A DNA stretch of 6,534 bases from Aquificaceae bacterium (GTDB lineage: Bacteria > Aquificota > Aquificia > Aquificales > Aquificaceae): positions 1-6,534 of the forward strand of contig JANWYC010000057.1 in the NCBI GenBank assembly GCA_025057245.1, in the 5' to 3' direction. The stretch's first letter is position 1. The number at the start of each line of letters is the position of its first letter. The notes under the pieces are model-generated. The model ran no database searches. It saw only the letters and a program-made list of their open reading frames with translations, and was not told where the DNA came from. Positions 1 through 6,416 of the stretch are shown piece by piece. The position numbers and the translations under genes are program-made.

Positions 1-1195
1 AAAGGGAGTTTAAACCCATAAGTTTTTTAGGCAGGGAAAGCTCTGGAAAAAGGAGAAACCTTTGAGACCTCAAGCCTTCCCAACGGTAGAAGTTGGTGTA
101 GGAAAAACTCAGGTTAAAGTAAATAGGTTCTGCGGGGCTAACTTCCTTTAAGTAAAACCACACCTCTGGAAGTCTCTGAAGGGTCTTCCTGTTATCGGGT
201 GATGTGGTGTCGTAAAACCTTCTTAGGTCAAAGCTGAAAAGGAAGTGCTCCTCTTCCCTTTTGTAGCTAAGGTAGGAAGTTGTGTAGGGTATGGTCCTCT
301 CCCGCGTGTCAAGGGAAACATCTTGAAGGAAGTAAGGGTCTGAGAGTAGGTCCGCACCCGCCTTTAGGTCTCCCAAGTCCACATCCCACTTAAGCCTGTA
401 TCGATTTTCTCTAAAGCTCCTTGGGTCTCTGCCTTGCCACCACTTACCCGAAGGAACGAGTTCTTTGTAAAAAGACAGGTTTGATGTAATGTCCAACTCT
501 TTCCTTCTGGACTGCCTGTATTCAACGTTAAAACCTTTTGCCTGTTTGTCTCTAAAGTCCACAGTAAAGGTGGCATCCTTGTCCTTTGATATAGCCCAGT
601 AGAAGGGTTGTTGGTAGATAAAGGTGTTGTAGGTGTTGGTTCCTACAGTGGGCGGAAGAAGACCCGACCTTCTCTCTCCCACGGGAAAGAAGCTAAAGGG
701 AAGGTAGGCTATTGGGGCTTTAAAAAGCCTTAAAGTGTTGTTTTTGCTGAAGACATACTTCTGAGAGATGGTAGCTTTTGAAAAACACAGAGTCATCTCC
801 CTTTTCTCAGGCGGGCAAGTGGTTATACTGCCCCCTTCAACGCTGTAATGGGTTTCCTTTTTCTCTATCAACTTTGCGGTAAAGTTAAACTTCTCAAGCT
901 TGCCCTCCGCATCCAAAAAGTAGCCCGTGTTATTACTAAGGTCCAAAAAAGCCTGTTGACCTTTTACTTCAAACTGTCTGTCGGTGGACGTTATAAACAC
1001 GTTTCCGATGGCATACACCGTTTTGTCTAAAGGACTGTAGACCATGAGCTCTGCTCTTATGTAGTAGTCTTGGTGAAAAACCTCCACATCCCCTTGTGCT
1101 ATTACAGAGCCATCTGGCAGTTTTTCCAGCGTTCTGGAAAGTATGTTCAAAGAAAAGGAGAAGGAGAAGAGAAGTAGAAGAAAAATAAGGAGCAT
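1..1195 (-). CDS. lptD: LPS-assembly outer-membrane protein LptD (OstA), partial: N-terminal 398 residues, 3' end outside window
   Basis: LptD is the outer-membrane barrel that, with LptE, inserts lipopolysaccharide into the outer leaflet. The frame is open from the ATG at 1195 to the window edge with no stop. Residues 2-15 are a hydrophobic signal segment rich in Leu, Phe and Ser, oddly without a basic residue before it. Residues about 22-110 form the OstA/LptA-like beta-taco domain (for example LPDGSVIAQGDVEVF at 26-40). A TTC-P-P motif follows at 125-129, then LP-FSFFPVGERRSGLLPP around 166-182, matching the conserved LptD junction into the barrel (E. coli has LPVGDKRRSGFLIP). Alternating aromatic strands continue to the edge. 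The gene starts 9 nt after the rpsQ stop. Upstream in frame there are only three codons (Asn-Ile-Phe) before a TAA, so the ATG is the only plausible start. No SD lies at normal distance. The family call is firm; the regulation is inferred. Confidence 0.9.
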   Translation of the reverse strand, partial: MLLIFLLLLFSFSFSLNILSRTLEKLPDGSVIAQGDVEVFHQDYYIRAELMVYSPLDKTVYAIGNVFITSTDRQFEVKGQQAFLDLSNNTGYFLDAEGKLEKFNFTAKLIEKKETHYSVEGGSITTCPPEKREMTLCFSKATISQKYVFSKNNTLRLFKAPIAYLPFSFFPVGERRSGLLPPTVGTNTYNTFIYQQPFYWAISKDKDATFTVDFRDKQAKGFNVEYRQSRRKELDITSNLSFYKELVPSGKWWQGRDPRSFRENRYRLKWDVDLGDLKAGADLLSDPYFLQDVSLDTRERTIPYTTSYLSYKREEEHFLFSFDLRRFYDTTSPDNRKTLQRLPEVWFYLKEVSPAEPIYFNLSFSYTNFYRWEGLRSQRFLLFPELSLPKKLMGLNSL

Positions 1196-1201
1196 GAAGA
1201 T

Positions 1202-1207
1202 ATTTTA
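1202..1207 (-). promoter_or_regulatory. Weak candidate -10 element just upstream of lptD
   Basis: TAAAAT matches the sigma-70-type TATAAT at five of six positions and ends 6 nt before the lptD ATG, partly inside the rpsQ stop codon. A promoter here would start transcription at or very near the ATG, giving a leaderless mRNA, which would fit the missing SD. No -35 match is seen at 17 nt, and AT-rich hexamers are common by chance, so this is only a candidate. Confidence 0.15.
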
Positions 1208-1492
1208 AGCTTTTGTGGCCTCCTCAGGAGACTTTGCCCTTTGAAGTATTTTTACCACAACCCACCTTTTGGTTTTTGAAAGTGGTCTGGTCTCCCTTAT
1301 AACTACCAAGTCGCCCACCCTACACTGGTTTTCTGGGTCATGGGCATGGTATTTCTTACTCTTTATTATGTGCTTTTTGTAAAGGGGGTGAGCTTCTTTT
1401 CTGTCCACCTTAACAACCACCGTCTTTTGCATCTTATCACTAACCACCGTGCCTACAAGCTCTTTCCTTCTAAGATGCCACGGTTTCTCCAT
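1205..1492 (-). CDS. rpsQ: 30S ribosomal protein S17
   Basis: S17 is a primary 16S rRNA-binding protein of the small-subunit body, with an OB fold. The 95-residue product has the diagnostic [12 protein letters not shown] segment near residues 16-27, HPLYKKHI near 35-42, [25 protein letters not shown] near 60-77 and a charged tail. The length is slightly above the E. coli protein (84). Two adjacent start codons exist, GTG at 1495 and ATG at 1492. I choose ATG because the GAGGTG at 1500-1505 is then 7 nt away, as in neighbouring genes, whereas GTG would be only 4 nt away. With ATG, the rpmC stop and the rpsQ start share one base (TGATG). This is the last ribosomal-protein gene here; lptD follows after 9 nt. 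Confidence 0.96.
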   Translation of the reverse strand: MEKPWHLRRKELVGTVVSDKMQKTVVVKVDRKEAHPLYKKHIIKSKKYHAHDPENQCRVGDLVVIRETRPLSKTKRWVVVKILQRAKSPEEATKA

Positions 1493-1692
1493 CACACTTC
1501 ACCTCTTAACTCTTTTTCTCTAATAATGGTTAAAACCCTTGCAAGCTCTCTTCTGGTGTTTCTTATCTGCATAGGGTTAGGCAAGCTCTCAACCTTTTTC
1601 TTTATTCTTAACCTAAGGAGCTCTTTTCTGAGCTCTTGCTCCTTTTTCCTTAAGTCTTCAACGCTTAACTTTCTCAGCTCTTCCACGCTCAT
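1492..1692 (-). CDS. rpmC: 50S ribosomal protein L29
   Basis: L29 is a small helical hairpin protein near the polypeptide exit site beside L23. The 66 residues fit the family. They start with a charged helix ([19 protein letters not shown]), followed by the Arg/Lys-rich turn, and the second helix carries the family signature [19 protein letters not shown] around residues 39-57. The ATG lies 2 nt after the rplP stop, and GGAGGTG (GAGGTG at 1700-1705) stands 7 nt upstream inside the end of rplP. The TGA stop overlaps the ATG of rpsQ by one base, so the two are probably translationally coupled. Nothing in the protein is abnormal. Confidence 0.96.
   Translation of the reverse strand: MSVEELRKLSVEDLRKKEQELRKELLRLRIKKKVESLPNPMQIRNTRRELARVLTIIREKELRGEV
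1500..1505 (-). promoter_or_regulatory. Shine-Dalgarno that decides between the tandem rpsQ starts
   Basis: GAGGTG is 7 nt from ATG at 1492 and 4 nt from GTG at 1495. Spacing in the other genes of the operon is 6-7 nt, which favours the ATG. Confidence 0.75.
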
Positions 1693-1694
1693 CT

Positions 1695-2114
1695 TTACGC
1701 ACCTCCAGCCTTTACCAGTCTGGTCTTTATGGGAAGTTTGGCGTCAACAAGCCTGTGGGCTTCTTCCGCTACTTCCTCCGACACGCCAGAGAATTCGTAA
1801 AGTATCCTTCCAGGTCTTACCACAGCCACAAAGCCTTCAGGGTCGCCCTTTCCACCACCCATCCTCACCTCGTTAGGTTTTTTGGTGTAAGGCCTGTCAG
1901 GAAATACCTGTATCCACACCTTTGCACCCTTCCTTAGAGCTCTTACTAAGGCTATCCTACCAGCCTCTATCTGTCTTTGTGTGAGCCAGCAGGATTCAAG
2001 AGCCTGTATACCATACTCACCAAAGGACACCCTATTACCCCTCTGAGCTTTACCTTTTAGAGTTCCTCTCTGAGTCTTTCTAAACTTTGTCTTCTTTGGA
2101 GAAAGAAAGGACAT
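1695..2114 (-). CDS. rplP: 50S ribosomal protein L16
   Basis: L16 binds 23S rRNA next to the A site and helps position aminoacyl-tRNA. The 139-residue protein shows the N-terminal [14 protein letters not shown] block, [10 protein letters not shown] at about 31-40, the [16 protein letters not shown] helix, [10 protein letters not shown] at 71-80, VRMGGGKG at 83-90 and the AKLPIKTR segment near 125-132. Arg84 aligns by motif with E. coli Arg81, the residue hydroxylated there; whether it is modified here cannot be seen. The start ATG lies 3 nt after the rpsC stop, behind AAGGAGGTG (2121-2129) with a 6-nt spacer, the best match to the 16S 3' end in the window. The rpmC start follows 2 nt after the TAA. 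Confidence 0.97.
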   Translation of the reverse strand: MSFLSPKKTKFRKTQRGTLKGKAQRGNRVSFGEYGIQALESCWLTQRQIEAGRIALVRALRKGAKVWIQVFPDRPYTKKPNEVRMGGGKGDPEGFVAVVRPGRILYEFSGVSEEVAEEAHRLVDAKLPIKTRLVKAGGA

Positions 2115-2117
2115 GTC

Positions 2118-2813
2118 TTACACCTCCTTCTCAGCCTTTTTCAGGTCTTCTTCTATCTTCTTCACTATCTCCTCCTTACCACCCTTTAGCACATCACCCT
2201 TGTATATCCACACCTTTACACCTAACACGCCGTATTTGGTCTGAGCTACCGCATAACCGTAGTCTATGTCCGCCCTTAGGGTCTGAAGGGGCATCCTGCC
2301 CACCAGAAACCACTCAGCCCTTGCCAGCTCCGCGCCACCTATACGCCCCTTTACCTGAACCTTTACGCCCTTTGCACCAGCTTTGAAGGCGTTGTCTATA
2401 GCCCTTTTCATAGCCCTTCTATGAGAAACCCTTCTCTCTATCTGCAAGGCTATCTCCTCTGCCGCCAGCTGTGCATCCAACTCAGGCACTCTCACCTCGT
2501 CCACGGTTATAACCACGTCCTTTCCAGCGGTTATGTGCTCTATGTCCTTCTTAAGCTGTTCCACCTCCGCACCCTTTCTACCTATGATGATGCCCGGTCT
2601 TGCGGAGAGAACCCTGACTTTTACCTTGTCCGCCATTCTTTCCACAACCACTTTGGAAATGCCGGCGGATGCGTATCTCTTCTTTATGTATTCCCTTATC
2701 CTCAGGTCCTCGTGCAAAAGTTGTGTGTAGTCCTTTTTGCCCGCAAACCACTTGGATTGCCAGTCTTTTATAACTCCCAGCCTAAAACCTATAGGATGCG
2801 TCTTCTGACCCAT
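2118..2813 (-). CDS. rpsC: 30S ribosomal protein S3
   Basis: S3 sits at the mRNA entry channel and contributes to ribosomal helicase activity. The 231 residues begin with the family's usual [14 protein letters not shown] type II KH domain follows, with its GxxG loop GRKG at 78-81, and then the helix HRRAMKRA (131-138). The basic residues Arg132, Arg133 and Lys136 there align with the E. coli helicase residues 131, 132 and 135. The C-terminal domain has [10 protein letters not shown] (157-166) and a [14 protein letters not shown] block (194-207). The frame is open further upstream to an ATG at 2903, but those codons lie inside rplV and do not look like S3. The canonical N terminus and the GGGAGG at 2821-2826, 7 nt away, fix the start at 2813. 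The start overlaps the rplV stop by one base (TGATG). Confidence 0.97.
   Translation of the reverse strand: MGQKTHPIGFRLGVIKDWQSKWFAGKKDYTQLLHEDLRIREYIKKRYASAGISKVVVERMADKVKVRVLSARPGIIIGRKGAEVEQLKKDIEHITAGKDVVITVDEVRVPELDAQLAAEEIALQIERRVSHRRAMKRAIDNAFKAGAKGVKVQVKGRIGGAELARAEWFLVGRMPLQTLRADIDYGYAVAQTKYGVLGVKVWIYKGDVLKGGKEEIVKKIEEDLKKAEKEV
2121..2129 (-). promoter_or_regulatory. Near-perfect Shine-Dalgarno of rplP
   Basis: AAGGAGGTG, 6 nt before the rplP ATG and inside the last codons of rpsC, is the longest match to the usual 16S rRNA 3' end seen here. Confidence 0.88.
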
Positions 2814-3151
2814 CAGTCTTCCTCCCTCTCTTCCAGCAGGATTGTAATATGAGATGCCCTCTTTCTCATTGGTGTTGCCCTTCCGTGCGCTCTGGGTAGC
2901 CACTTTTTATACATAGGTCCTTCGTCCGCCACTGCCTTTTTTATGTAGAGCTTGTCCAAATCCATACCCTTCTGCTCTGCGTTAGCTAAGGCACTTCTTA
3001 AGACCCCCTCTACTATGCGGGCGGATTTTTTTGGAACAAACCTAAGTTGGTAGAGAGCATCACCCGCCTTCATACCTTGTATGACCCTTAGCACCTGCCT
3101 TGCCTTCGTGGGAGAAACCTTAGCATACCTTAAAACCGCTCTGGCTTCCAT
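2813..3151 (-). CDS. rplV: 50S ribosomal protein L22
   Basis: L22 binds several 23S domains, and its long beta-hairpin forms part of the exit-tunnel constriction together with L4. The 112 residues match the family length (110 in E. coli). The helical core contains [16 protein letters not shown] at 11-26, then [17 protein letters not shown] at 43-59. The tunnel hairpin is about residues 81-99, with the typical basic [13 protein letters not shown], and is followed by a final strand HITILLEE. The frame is open back to 3232, but that would add 27 residues read out of the rpsS end. The GAGGTG at 3158-3163, 6 nt before the ATG at 3151, and the family N terminus decide for 3151. That SD overlaps the TGA stop of rpsS. 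The gene's own TGA shares a base with the rpsC ATG. Confidence 0.96.
   Translation of the reverse strand: MEARAVLRYAKVSPTKARQVLRVIQGMKAGDALYQLRFVPKKSARIVEGVLRSALANAEQKGMDLDKLYIKKAVADEGPMYKKWLPRAHGRATPMRKRASHITILLEEREED
2821..2826 (-). promoter_or_regulatory. Shine-Dalgarno that fixes the rpsC start
   Basis: GGGAGG lies in the last codons of rplV with a 7-nt spacer to the ATG at 2813. It supports the canonical MGQKTHP start over the upstream ATG at 2903. Confidence 0.82.
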
Positions 3152-3157
3152 CCTTAC

Positions 3158-3163
3158 CACCTC
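3158..3163 (-). promoter_or_regulatory. Shine-Dalgarno that fixes the rplV start
   Basis: GAGGTG overlaps the rpsS TGA stop and stands 6 nt before the ATG at 3151. It rules against the longer reading frame opening at 3232. Confidence 0.87.
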
Positions 3164-3617
3164 ACTTCTTCTTTGTAGCCTTTGCGGACTTGTCTGGGTG
3201 TCCCTTAAAGGTTCTTGTGGGCGCAAACTCACCCAGCTTGTGTCCTAACATGTCTGAAGTTATGTAAACAGGAACGAAGGTCTTACCGTTATGCACCGCT
3301 ATGGTGTGCCCTACAAACTCTGGTATTATGGTAGTGTCCCTGCTGTAAGTTTTTATAACCTTTCTCTCACCCGTTTGGTTCATCTTCTTTATGGTGTTCC
3401 ACAGCTTAGGGTCAACCCATGCCTTTTTGTTTACCAACTTTCTGTATTCGTCCCAAACCTGCTGGTATTTTTCAAGGGCTTTTTGGTAGAGCTCTGGTGT
3501 ATGCTGAACCGCTCTGACCTTTTTGTAAGCCCTCTGAGTCTTCTTGTAGAGCTTTAGGAAGTTCTCCAAGTCGTCAATGAGCTTGTTTCTTTTGTTCCAT
3601 GCACCTCTAAAACCCAT
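3162..3617 (-). CDS. rpsS: 30S ribosomal protein S19 with a long N-terminal extension
   Basis: S19 is in the small-subunit head, pairs with S13 and contacts the inter-subunit bridge and A-site region. The product is 151 residues against about 92 in E. coli. The canonical domain begins near residue 64 ([10 protein letters not shown]) and is fully conserved: [21 protein letters not shown] (first part 85-96), [15 protein letters not shown] (106-120), [16 protein letters not shown] (125-140) and a Lys-rich tail. Residues 1-62 are extra. They look helical, with many Lys/Arg and regularly spaced Tyr, Phe and Trp. The start is not an over-extension: the ATG at 3617 has GAGGAGGTG (GAGGTG at 3625-3630) with a 7-nt spacer and overlaps the rplB TAA by one base. 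No Met and no SD precede the canonical domain internally. Confidence 0.96.
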   Translation of the reverse strand: MGFRGAWNKRNKLIDDLENFLKLYKKTQRAYKKVRAVQHTPELYQKALEKYQQVWDEYRKLVNKKAWVDPKLWNTIKKMNQTGERKVIKTYSRDTTIIPEFVGHTIAVHNGKTFVPVYITSDMLGHKLGEFAPTRTFKGHPDKSAKATKKK

Positions 3618-4495
3618 TACTTAACACCTCCTCTGAGAGGCTTACCCTTGCGTGAGACCAGTATAAACCTGTCTGAATACTTTCTACCCCTTCTGGTCTT
3701 GTAACCCTTGGTCTTCCAACCCCAAGGAGACTCGGGATGCTTTCCTTTTGTCTTTCCTTCACCACCTCCATGGGGATGGTCTACTGGGTTCATGGCAGTT
3801 CCGCGCACTATGGGCTTCCAGCCAAGCCATCTGTATCTGCCAGCCTTTCCGTATTTAACCAGCTCGTGCTCCGCAAGACCCACCGCACCCACAGTAGCCA
3901 TGCACCTTTGATTAACCAACCTTATTTCACCAGAAGGCATCCTCAGCTGGACGTGTTCACCCACCTTACCCAGTATTTGTGCGGACATACCAGCCGCTCT
4001 GGCTATTTGACCTCCCTTGTTGGGATGGAGCTCTACGTTGTGAACCACCGTTCCCACTGGTATGTATTTTAAAGGCAGGGCGTTGCCTACCTTTATCTCT
4101 GGGAGCTCTTTGCCCTTCTCCGCATCCTCGTATGATATGGATACTACCTTGTCACCCACCTTTAGACCGTCGGGCCACAGTATGTATCTTTTCTCACCGT
4201 CTGCGTAGTGGAGCAGGGCTATGCGAGCGGACCTATTAGGGTCATACTCGATGGCGGCTACCGTTGCAGGCACAAGGCTTTTGTCCCTTTTAAAGTCTAT
4301 AAGCCTGTATCTTCTTTTGTTTCCGCCACCTCTACCCCTTGAGGTAATCTTACCTTGCTGGGGTGACCTTCCCTTAGCTCTGTGATGGTGCACCAGAAGG
4401 GACTTTTCAGGCTCTTTTTTAGTTATCTCAGAAAAGTCGTACAAAACTGCATGCCTCTGACCGTTGGTAACCGGTTTTAGCTTTCTAACACCCAT
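3617..4495 (-). CDS. rplB: 50S ribosomal protein L2
   Basis: L2 is a large, highly conserved 23S-binding protein needed for subunit joining and peptidyl-transferase function. The 292 residues exceed the E. coli 273. Visible landmarks are [29 protein letters not shown] starting at residue 36 (first part [20 protein letters not shown]), the OB-fold region with [20 protein letters not shown] at 81-100, the SH3-like region with [22 protein letters not shown] from 148, and the C-terminal [12 protein letters not shown] at 236-247. His240 there aligns with the functionally important E. coli His229. Part of the extra length is a charged insert around residues 121-133. The ATG is 2 nt past the rplW stop with AGGAG at 4503-4507, 7 nt upstream. 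Confidence 0.98.
   Translation of the reverse strand: MGVRKLKPVTNGQRHAVLYDFSEITKKEPEKSLLVHHHRAKGRSPQQGKITSRGRGGGNKRRYRLIDFKRDKSLVPATVAAIEYDPNRSARIALLHYADGEKRYILWPDGLKVGDKVVSISYEDAEKGKELPEIKVGNALPLKYIPVGTVVHNVELHPNKGGQIARAAGMSAQILGKVGEHVQLRMPSGEIRLVNQRCMATVGAVGLAEHELVKYGKAGRYRWLGWKPIVRGTAMNPVDHPHGGGEGKTKGKHPESPWGWKTKGYKTRRGRKYSDRFILVSRKGKPLRGGVK
3625..3630 (-). promoter_or_regulatory. Shine-Dalgarno that fixes the extended rpsS start
   Basis: GAGGTG, part of the longer GAGGAGGTG, sits in the last codons of rplB, 7 nt before the ATG at 3617. It shows that the extended S19 form is the one translated. Confidence 0.88.
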
Positions 4496-4497
4496 GC

Positions 4498-4794
4498 TTA
4501 TACTCCTGTAAGGTCTATTTCCTTATCTGGGGGTATGGTTACTATAGCCTTCTTGTAGGCTTTAGTGTAGCCATACCTTCTAAACTTTCCTATTATTCTT
4601 CTTTTCCTCGGCTTTACTATTAGTGTGTTTACCTTGAGCACCTTTACCCCAAAGAGTTTTTCAACTGCGTGCTTTATCTCATGCTTGTTGGCATCCATAG
4701 CCACCTCAAAGGTGTATTTTTTGTGGTCTTCCATAAGCCTGTTGCTCTTCTCAGTTATTATAGGTCTTATTATTACATCCTCTGGTCTTCTCAT
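4498..4794 (-). CDS. rplW: 50S ribosomal protein L23
   Basis: L23 stands at the tunnel exit and is the docking site for trigger factor and the signal-recognition particle. The 98-residue protein is of normal length. It has the N-terminal [11 protein letters not shown] motif (7-17), in which Glu15 aligns with E. coli Glu18, the main trigger-factor contact. The alpha/beta core follows ([21 protein letters not shown], from 27), then [15 protein letters not shown] and the basic loop [13 protein letters not shown] near 74-86. The start overlaps the rplD stop in an ATGA arrangement (4 nt), with GAGAGGT at 4802-4808 and a 7-nt spacer. This indicates translational coupling to rplD. Confidence 0.97.
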   Translation of the reverse strand: MRRPEDVIIRPIITEKSNRLMEDHKKYTFEVAMDANKHEIKHAVEKLFGVKVLKVNTLIVKPRKRRIIGKFRRYGYTKAYKKAIVTIPPDKEIDLTGV

Positions 4795-5390
4795 GATGCC
4801 AACCTCTCGTAGACTTTTTCCAAGGCGTCCGCGGTAAGGATAACCCTATCCGCCCAAAGAAGGTCGTAAACATTAAGACCCTCCACAGGGATAACCTTTA
4901 CGCTCTGAAGATTCCTAAAGGACTTGTATATAACCTCATCCTTCTGGGGTATAACGATTAAAACCTTTTTGTCTTGCACCTGCAGCGCCTTTAGAACCTC
5001 AAGAGCCTTTTTGGTCTTTGGCACTTCACCCAGTTGGAGCTGGTCTACCACTACAAGGCTGTTTTCCTTAGCCTTTGAGCTAAGAGCCATCTTAACGCCT
5101 AATTTCTTTACCTTTTTTGGCAAGCGGTAAGAGTAATCTAAGGGCTTTGGACCGTGGGCTACGCCACCACCTACAAAGATGTTAGCACCCCTGTCGCCGT
5201 GCCTTGCGTTGCCCGTGCCCTTTTGTGGCAGAAGCTTTCTTCCACTGTAAGAAACCTCGCCTCTGGTTTTAGTGCTGTGAGTGCCCTGCCTACCGCTAGC
5301 CAGTTGCCACTTTACAACCTCCCACAGCACGTGCTTTTTAACCTCTATACCAAAAACCTCTGGCTTTAGACTGATGTCAAGCACCTTCAT
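4791..5390 (-). CDS. rplD: 50S ribosomal protein L4
   Basis: L4 binds domain I of 23S rRNA, and its extended loop reaches the narrow part of the exit tunnel. In gamma-proteobacteria it is also the autogenous repressor of the S10 operon. The 199 residues fit the family (201 in E. coli). The N-terminal strands are followed by [19 protein letters not shown] at 34-52 and the tunnel loop [20 protein letters not shown] (57-76, with AHGP next). A Rossmann-like C-terminal half follows, with LVVVDQL, VLIVIP and [20 protein letters not shown]. The start overlaps the end of rplC by 14 nt in another frame. GAGGTG at 5398-5403, 7 nt before the ATG, confirms it. A downstream GTG at 5384 is possible but has no better support. 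No E. coli-type S10 leader is seen, so L4 feedback of that kind is not supported here. Confidence 0.97.
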   Translation of the reverse strand: MKVLDISLKPEVFGIEVKKHVLWEVVKWQLASGRQGTHSTKTRGEVSYSGRKLLPQKGTGNARHGDRGANIFVGGGVAHGPKPLDYSYRLPKKVKKLGVKMALSSKAKENSLVVVDQLQLGEVPKTKKALEVLKALQVQDKKVLIVIPQKDEVIYKSFRNLQSVKVIPVEGLNVYDLLWADRVILTADALEKVYERLAS

Positions 5391-6093
5391 TCTCTCTCAC
5401 CTCTTTAAGCAGGTTTTGAGGGATGGATTTTAACCTTGCCAGCTTCAACCTTTGAGACTTTCTATCCCCAATCTTGGTCTTTTCCACAACAAGCGTTCCT
5501 CCGTTTGGTCCGGGGACGGAGCCTTTAACCAAGATAATGTCATACTCAGAAAGCACATCAAGCACCAAAAGGGACTGAACCCTTATGGGCTCGTTACCCC
5601 AATGGCCCGCCATCTTTTTACTCTTCCAAACCCTACCTGGGTCAGACCTGTTTCCTATGGAACCCACCGCTCTGTGGTATCTGTGTCCGTGAGACTGAGG
5701 GAAACCACCAAAGTCCCACCTTTTCATAGTGCCTGCAAAACCCCTTCCTTTGCTCTTACCTACTACATCCACCAGCTCTCCGGGCTGGAATACGTCCTCA
5801 ACTCTCAGCACCTGACCAACCTGATAACCTTCCAAAGACTCCACTCTAAACTCCCTTAGCTTTCTCAGCACCTTTCCCGCTCTCTTCAGATGACCAAGCT
5901 GAGGCTTGGTTAGGTGTTTTTCTTTGTCTTCAAAGGCACCCACCTGAATTGCGGTGTATCCATCCCTTTCCACCGTCCTCAAAGCAGTTATGTAGTTGGG
6001 CTTTATCTGTATAACGGTAGCGGGCACCGCAGTGCCGTCTTTCAGAAAAACTCTAGTCATTCCCACCTTTTTACCTATAAGACCTAATGCCAT
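5377..6093 (-). CDS. rplC: 50S ribosomal protein L3
   Basis: L3 is a primary 23S-binding protein; its long central extension approaches the peptidyl-transferase centre. The 238 residues exceed the E. coli 209. Landmarks are the start GLIGKKVGMTRVF (4-16), VVGKSKGRGFAGTMKRWDFGG at 110-130 (core GKSKGRGFAGTMKRW), then SHGHRYHRAVGSIGNRSDPG (134-153) and KKMAGHWGNE (159-168). Position 150 is Ser where E. coli has the Gln methylated by PrmB, so that modification cannot occur here. The extra length is a basic C-terminal tail from about residue 207 (KIGDRKSQRLKLARLK and on). The ATG lies 2 nt after the rpsJ stop with AGGGAG at 6100-6105, 6 nt away. The gene's last 14 nt overlap rplD. Confidence 0.97.
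   Translation of the reverse strand: MALGLIGKKVGMTRVFLKDGTAVPATVIQIKPNYITALRTVERDGYTAIQVGAFEDKEKHLTKPQLGHLKRAGKVLRKLREFRVESLEGYQVGQVLRVEDVFQPGELVDVVGKSKGRGFAGTMKRWDFGGFPQSHGHRYHRAVGSIGNRSDPGRVWKSKKMAGHWGNEPIRVQSLLVLDVLSEYDIILVKGSVPGPNGGTLVVEKTKIGDRKSQRLKLARLKSIPQNLLKEVRENEGA
5398..5403 (-). promoter_or_regulatory. Shine-Dalgarno that fixes the overlapping rplD start
   Basis: GAGGTG lies inside the rplC coding end, 7 nt before the rplD ATG at 5390. It supports the 14-nt rplC/rplD overlap rather than a later start. Confidence 0.85.
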
Positions 6094-6095
6094 GA

Positions 6096-6410
6096 CTATC
6101 TCCCTATTACAAGCTCCACATCAACACCGGCGGGCAAGGTCAGGTCCCTCAGGGACTCTATGGTCTGGGAAGTGGCTCTGGTTATGTCCAGTATTCTTCT
6201 GTGTTCTCTTATCTCGAAATGCTCCCTTGATTGGTCAAACTTGTGAGGAGACCTAAGCACTATCCATCTCTTCCTGCGCACGGGCAAGGGTATGGGACCT
6301 TTAACCACGCCACCCGTCCTCTTGACCGTGTCTATTATCTGCTTCACATACCTGTCAAGCAGTCTGTGGTCGTAGGACCTAAGCTTTATCCTTATTAGCT
6401 CTTGCTCCAT
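6096..6410 (-). CDS. rpsJ: 30S ribosomal protein S10
   Basis: S10 belongs to the small-subunit head; in many bacteria it also pairs with NusB in transcription antitermination. The 104 residues match the family (103 in E. coli). Visible are [20 protein letters not shown] at 6-25, [19 protein letters not shown] at 38-56 (the loop proline and basic block), [14 protein letters not shown] at 63-76 and [11 protein letters not shown] at the C terminus. The ATG is 10 nt from the tuf stop. Its GAGGTG at 6417-6422 overlaps the tuf TGA, giving the sequence TGAGGTG. There is therefore no space for a separate promoter or leader immediately upstream, and rpsJ is probably read from a transcript that includes tuf. 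Confidence 0.97.
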   Translation of the reverse strand: MEQELIRIKLRSYDHRLLDRYVKQIIDTVKRTGGVVKGPIPLPVRRKRWIVLRSPHKFDQSREHFEIREHRRILDITRATSQTIESLRDLTLPAGVDVELVIGR

Positions 6411-6416
6411 TCTCTA

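Noticed and set aside
364..576. A 70-residue open frame on the minus strand within the first 1.2 kb
   Set aside because: It is out of frame with lptD, whose frame is open throughout and matches LptD motifs; this one has none.
1220..1230. Short inverted repeat CTCCTCAGGAG near the end of rpsQ as a terminator
   Set aside because: The arms are 5 bp with a single central base, so no stable hairpin can form beyond 4 bp, and no T-run follows on the minus strand. It simply encodes the S17 tail.
1340..1876. A 178-residue open frame on the plus strand
   Set aside because: It lies antisense to rpsQ, rpmC and rplP, all unmistakable. Its Ser/Leu/Phe-rich composition is what reverse-complemented Lys/Glu-rich genes give, and no SD or domain is apparent.
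2421..2852. A 143-residue open frame on the plus strand
   Set aside because: It is a mirror of rpsC and rplV; the composition looks like a reverse complement and not a protein.
2814..2903. A longer S3 start at 2903
   Set aside because: The added 30 residues come from rplV sequence, and the MGQKTHP terminus with its SD is at 2813.
3152..3232. A longer L22 start at 3232
   Set aside because: It would add 27 residues read from the rpsS end in another frame, unlike any L22. The SD and family N terminus fit 3151.
5452..5859. A 135-residue open frame on the plus strand
   Set aside because: It is wholly antisense to rplC, with no recognisable motif or ribosome-binding site.
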